The notes beneath the pieces are model-generated. The model searched no databases and had not been told where the DNA came from. It was given only the letters and a program-made list of their open reading frames with translations. 53,261 nt of DNA from Thermobifida cellulosilytica TB100 (GTDB taxonomy: Bacteria > Actinomycetota > Actinomycetes > Streptosporangiales > Streptosporangiaceae), in assembly GCF_001517975.1 (NCBI RefSeq), contig NZ_KQ950180.1, forward strand, positions 1,284,357-1,337,617, in the 5' to 3' direction. Positions 52,022 through 53,261 of the stretch are shown piece after piece. Position 1 is the first letter of the stretch, and every line of letters starts with the position of its first letter. Made by a program: the position numbers and the translations under genes.

Positions 52022-53261
52022 GCATCGCCCTGTACCGCAAGTACCGTCCCGCGACCTTCGCCGAGGTGCGCGGTCAGGAGCACGTCACCGAGCCGCTGCG
52101 CCAGGCGCTGCGCAACGGCCGGGTCAACCACGCCTACCTGTTCAGCGGTCCGCGCGGCTGCGGCAAGACGTCCAGCGCGCGCATCCTGGCCCGCTCCCTC
52201 AACTGCGCGAAGGGTCCCACGCCCGACCCGTGCGGGGAGTGCGACTCGTGCGTGGCGCTGGCTCCCGACGGGGGCGGCAGCATCGACGTCATCGAGATCG
52301 ACGCCGCCTCGCACGGTGGTGTCGACGACGCCCGTGACCTGCGGGAACGCGCGTTCTTCGCGCCGGTGAACTCGCGGTACAAGGTGTACATCATCGACGA
52401 GGCGCACATGGTGACCCGCGAGGGTTTCAACGCGCTGCTGAAGCTCGTCGAGGAGCCGCCGCCGCACCTGAAGTTCGTCTTCGCCACGACCGAGCCCGAG
52501 AAGGTCATCGGCACGATCCGGTCGCGCACCCACCACTACCCGTTCCGGCTGATCCCGCCGAGCACGCTGCGCGAGCTGATGGAGGAGATCCTCACCGAGG
52601 AGGGCGTGCCCTATGACCCGGCGGCGCTGTCGCTCGTGGTGCGCGCCGGCGGCGGTTCGGCGCGCGACTCGCTGTCCATCCTCGACCAGTTGCTCGCGGG
52701 CTCCGACGAGCGGGGCATCACCCGCGAGGGCGCGGTGCAGTTGCTCGGCTACACCGACTCCAGCCTGCTCGGGGAGATGGTCGACGCGCTGGGCGCCCGT
52801 GACGGGGCGGCGGTGTTCGGACTGATCGACCGGGTGGTCGAGGGCGGGCACGACCCCCGCCGGTTCGCCGCCGACCTGTTGGAGCGCGTCCGCGACCTGG
52901 TGGTGCTCAACGCGGTGCCCGACGCGTTGGACAAGGGCCTGATCAACGTGCCGCCCGATGCGGTGGAGCAGATGCGCGAGCAGGCGGGCCGCCTCGGCGC
53001 GGCGCAGTTGACCCGCGCCGCCGAGATCCTCAACAAGGGGTTGACGGAGATGCGCGGGGCCACCGCGCCGCGGCTGCTGCTGGAACTGATGTGCTCGCGC
53101 ATCCTGCTGCCCGCGGTCGACCCCGGCGACGAGCTGTCGCTGGCGGCCCGGTTGGAGCGGTTGGAGCGCGGCGGCGTCGCCGCCGCACCTGCGGCAGCGC
53201 CCGCGGCGGCTCCCGCTGCTGCTCCGGCGGCTCCCGCGCCCGCGGGGGGTGCGCCGTCTGC
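52018..53261 (+). CDS. dnaX: DnaX, DNA polymerase III gamma/tau subunit (5' part)
   Basis: Clamp-loader ATPase, partial at the right edge (414 residues seen). SIALYRKYRPATFAEVRGQE is the conserved start; P-loop GPRGCGKT at 44-51; zinc module with four Cys in LNCAKGPTPDPCGECDSC; Walker B YIIDEAHM; sensor 1 FATTEPEKV; arginine finger region GGGSARDSLSILDQL. Domain III follows and an Ala/Pro linker begins at the edge, as in actinobacterial tau. The start is GTG 52018; the best ribosome site is 14 nt away, see the leader ORF. No frameshift-type A-run is visible in the part seen. Confidence 0.97.
   Translation, partial: MSIALYRKYRPATFAEVRGQEHVTEPLRQALRNGRVNHAYLFSGPRGCGKTSSARILARSLNCAKGPTPDPCGECDSCVALAPDGGGSIDVIEIDAASHGGVDDARDLRERAFFAPVNSRYKVYIIDEAHMVTREGFNALLKLVEEPPPHLKFVFATTEPEKVIGTIRSRTHHYPFRLIPPSTLRELMEEILTEEGVPYDPAALSLVVRAGGGSARDSLSILDQLLAGSDERGITREGAVQLLGYTDSSLLGEMVDALGARDGAAVFGLIDRVVEGGHDPRRFAADLLERVRDLVVLNAVPDALDKGLINVPPDAVEQMREQAGRLGAAQLTRAAEILNKGLTEMRGATAPRLLLELMCSRILLPAVDPGDELSLAARLERLERGGVAAAPAAAPAAAPAAAPAAPAPAGGAPS

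Overview
The window is high-GC actinobacterial DNA. The evidence is strong G/C third-position bias, GTG starts, WXG100/ESX secretion genes, Scr1/DUF397 regulator pairs, BREX type 2 (Pgl) genes, and the run tRNA-Ser(GGA), small SRP RNA, dnaX at the right end. A Nocardiopsaceae- or Streptomyces-like host is plausible, but the genus cannot be fixed from sequence alone.

Region 1 (1-19149) is a type VII (ESX) secretion locus with its cargo. A leftward unit holds eccC and a DUF6177-like gene that runs off the left edge. A second leftward unit (12866 down to about 5483) encodes two small ESX-associated proteins, a 908-residue polymorphic toxin with a CdiA-CT-like nuclease tip, an overlapping candidate immunity gene, and an array of intact and broken small genes that looks like an immunity-cassette graveyard. 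Rightward from 13067 are two WXG100-family proteins, a membrane-anchored TNT-like protein, eccD, a MinD-like protein without a P-loop, and a Pro/Glu-rich protein resembling the missing front half of EspI. EccB, mycosin and EccE are not in view.

Region 2 (19325-39648) is a BREX type 2 phage-defence locus: pglW, then pglX-pglY-pglZ-brxD. About 3.9 kb separates pglW from pglX and holds a leftward two-gene unit, an intact Scr1/DUF397 pair, and a second pair broken by frameshifts with an additional DUF397 relic beside it. No brxHI helicase gene is present here. The centre of pglX is strikingly AT-richer than its ends. A perfect 16-nt-arm inverted repeat lies between pglZ and brxD.

Region 3 (39691-44041) carries a small membrane protein, a PH/SHOCT protein, a cyclase-like ORF fused in frame to a degenerate tyrosine recombinase, a 20-bp perfect palindrome, one small unknown gene and long stretches without recognisable genes.

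Region 4 (44042-51387) is a compact leftward cluster: HhH-GPD DNA-glycosylase-like protein, B12-binding-type radical SAM protein, dTMP-kinase-like protein, and NUDIX hydrolase, with a second NUDIX gene beyond a 216-nt gap. It is followed by an orphan TPR fragment and a rightward XRE-TPR regulator with a small internally duplicated protein. This tightly overlapping nucleotide-chemistry cluster is the best candidate here for an undescribed system. Region 5 (51521-53261) is core genome: tRNA-Ser, SRP RNA and the 5' part of dnaX.
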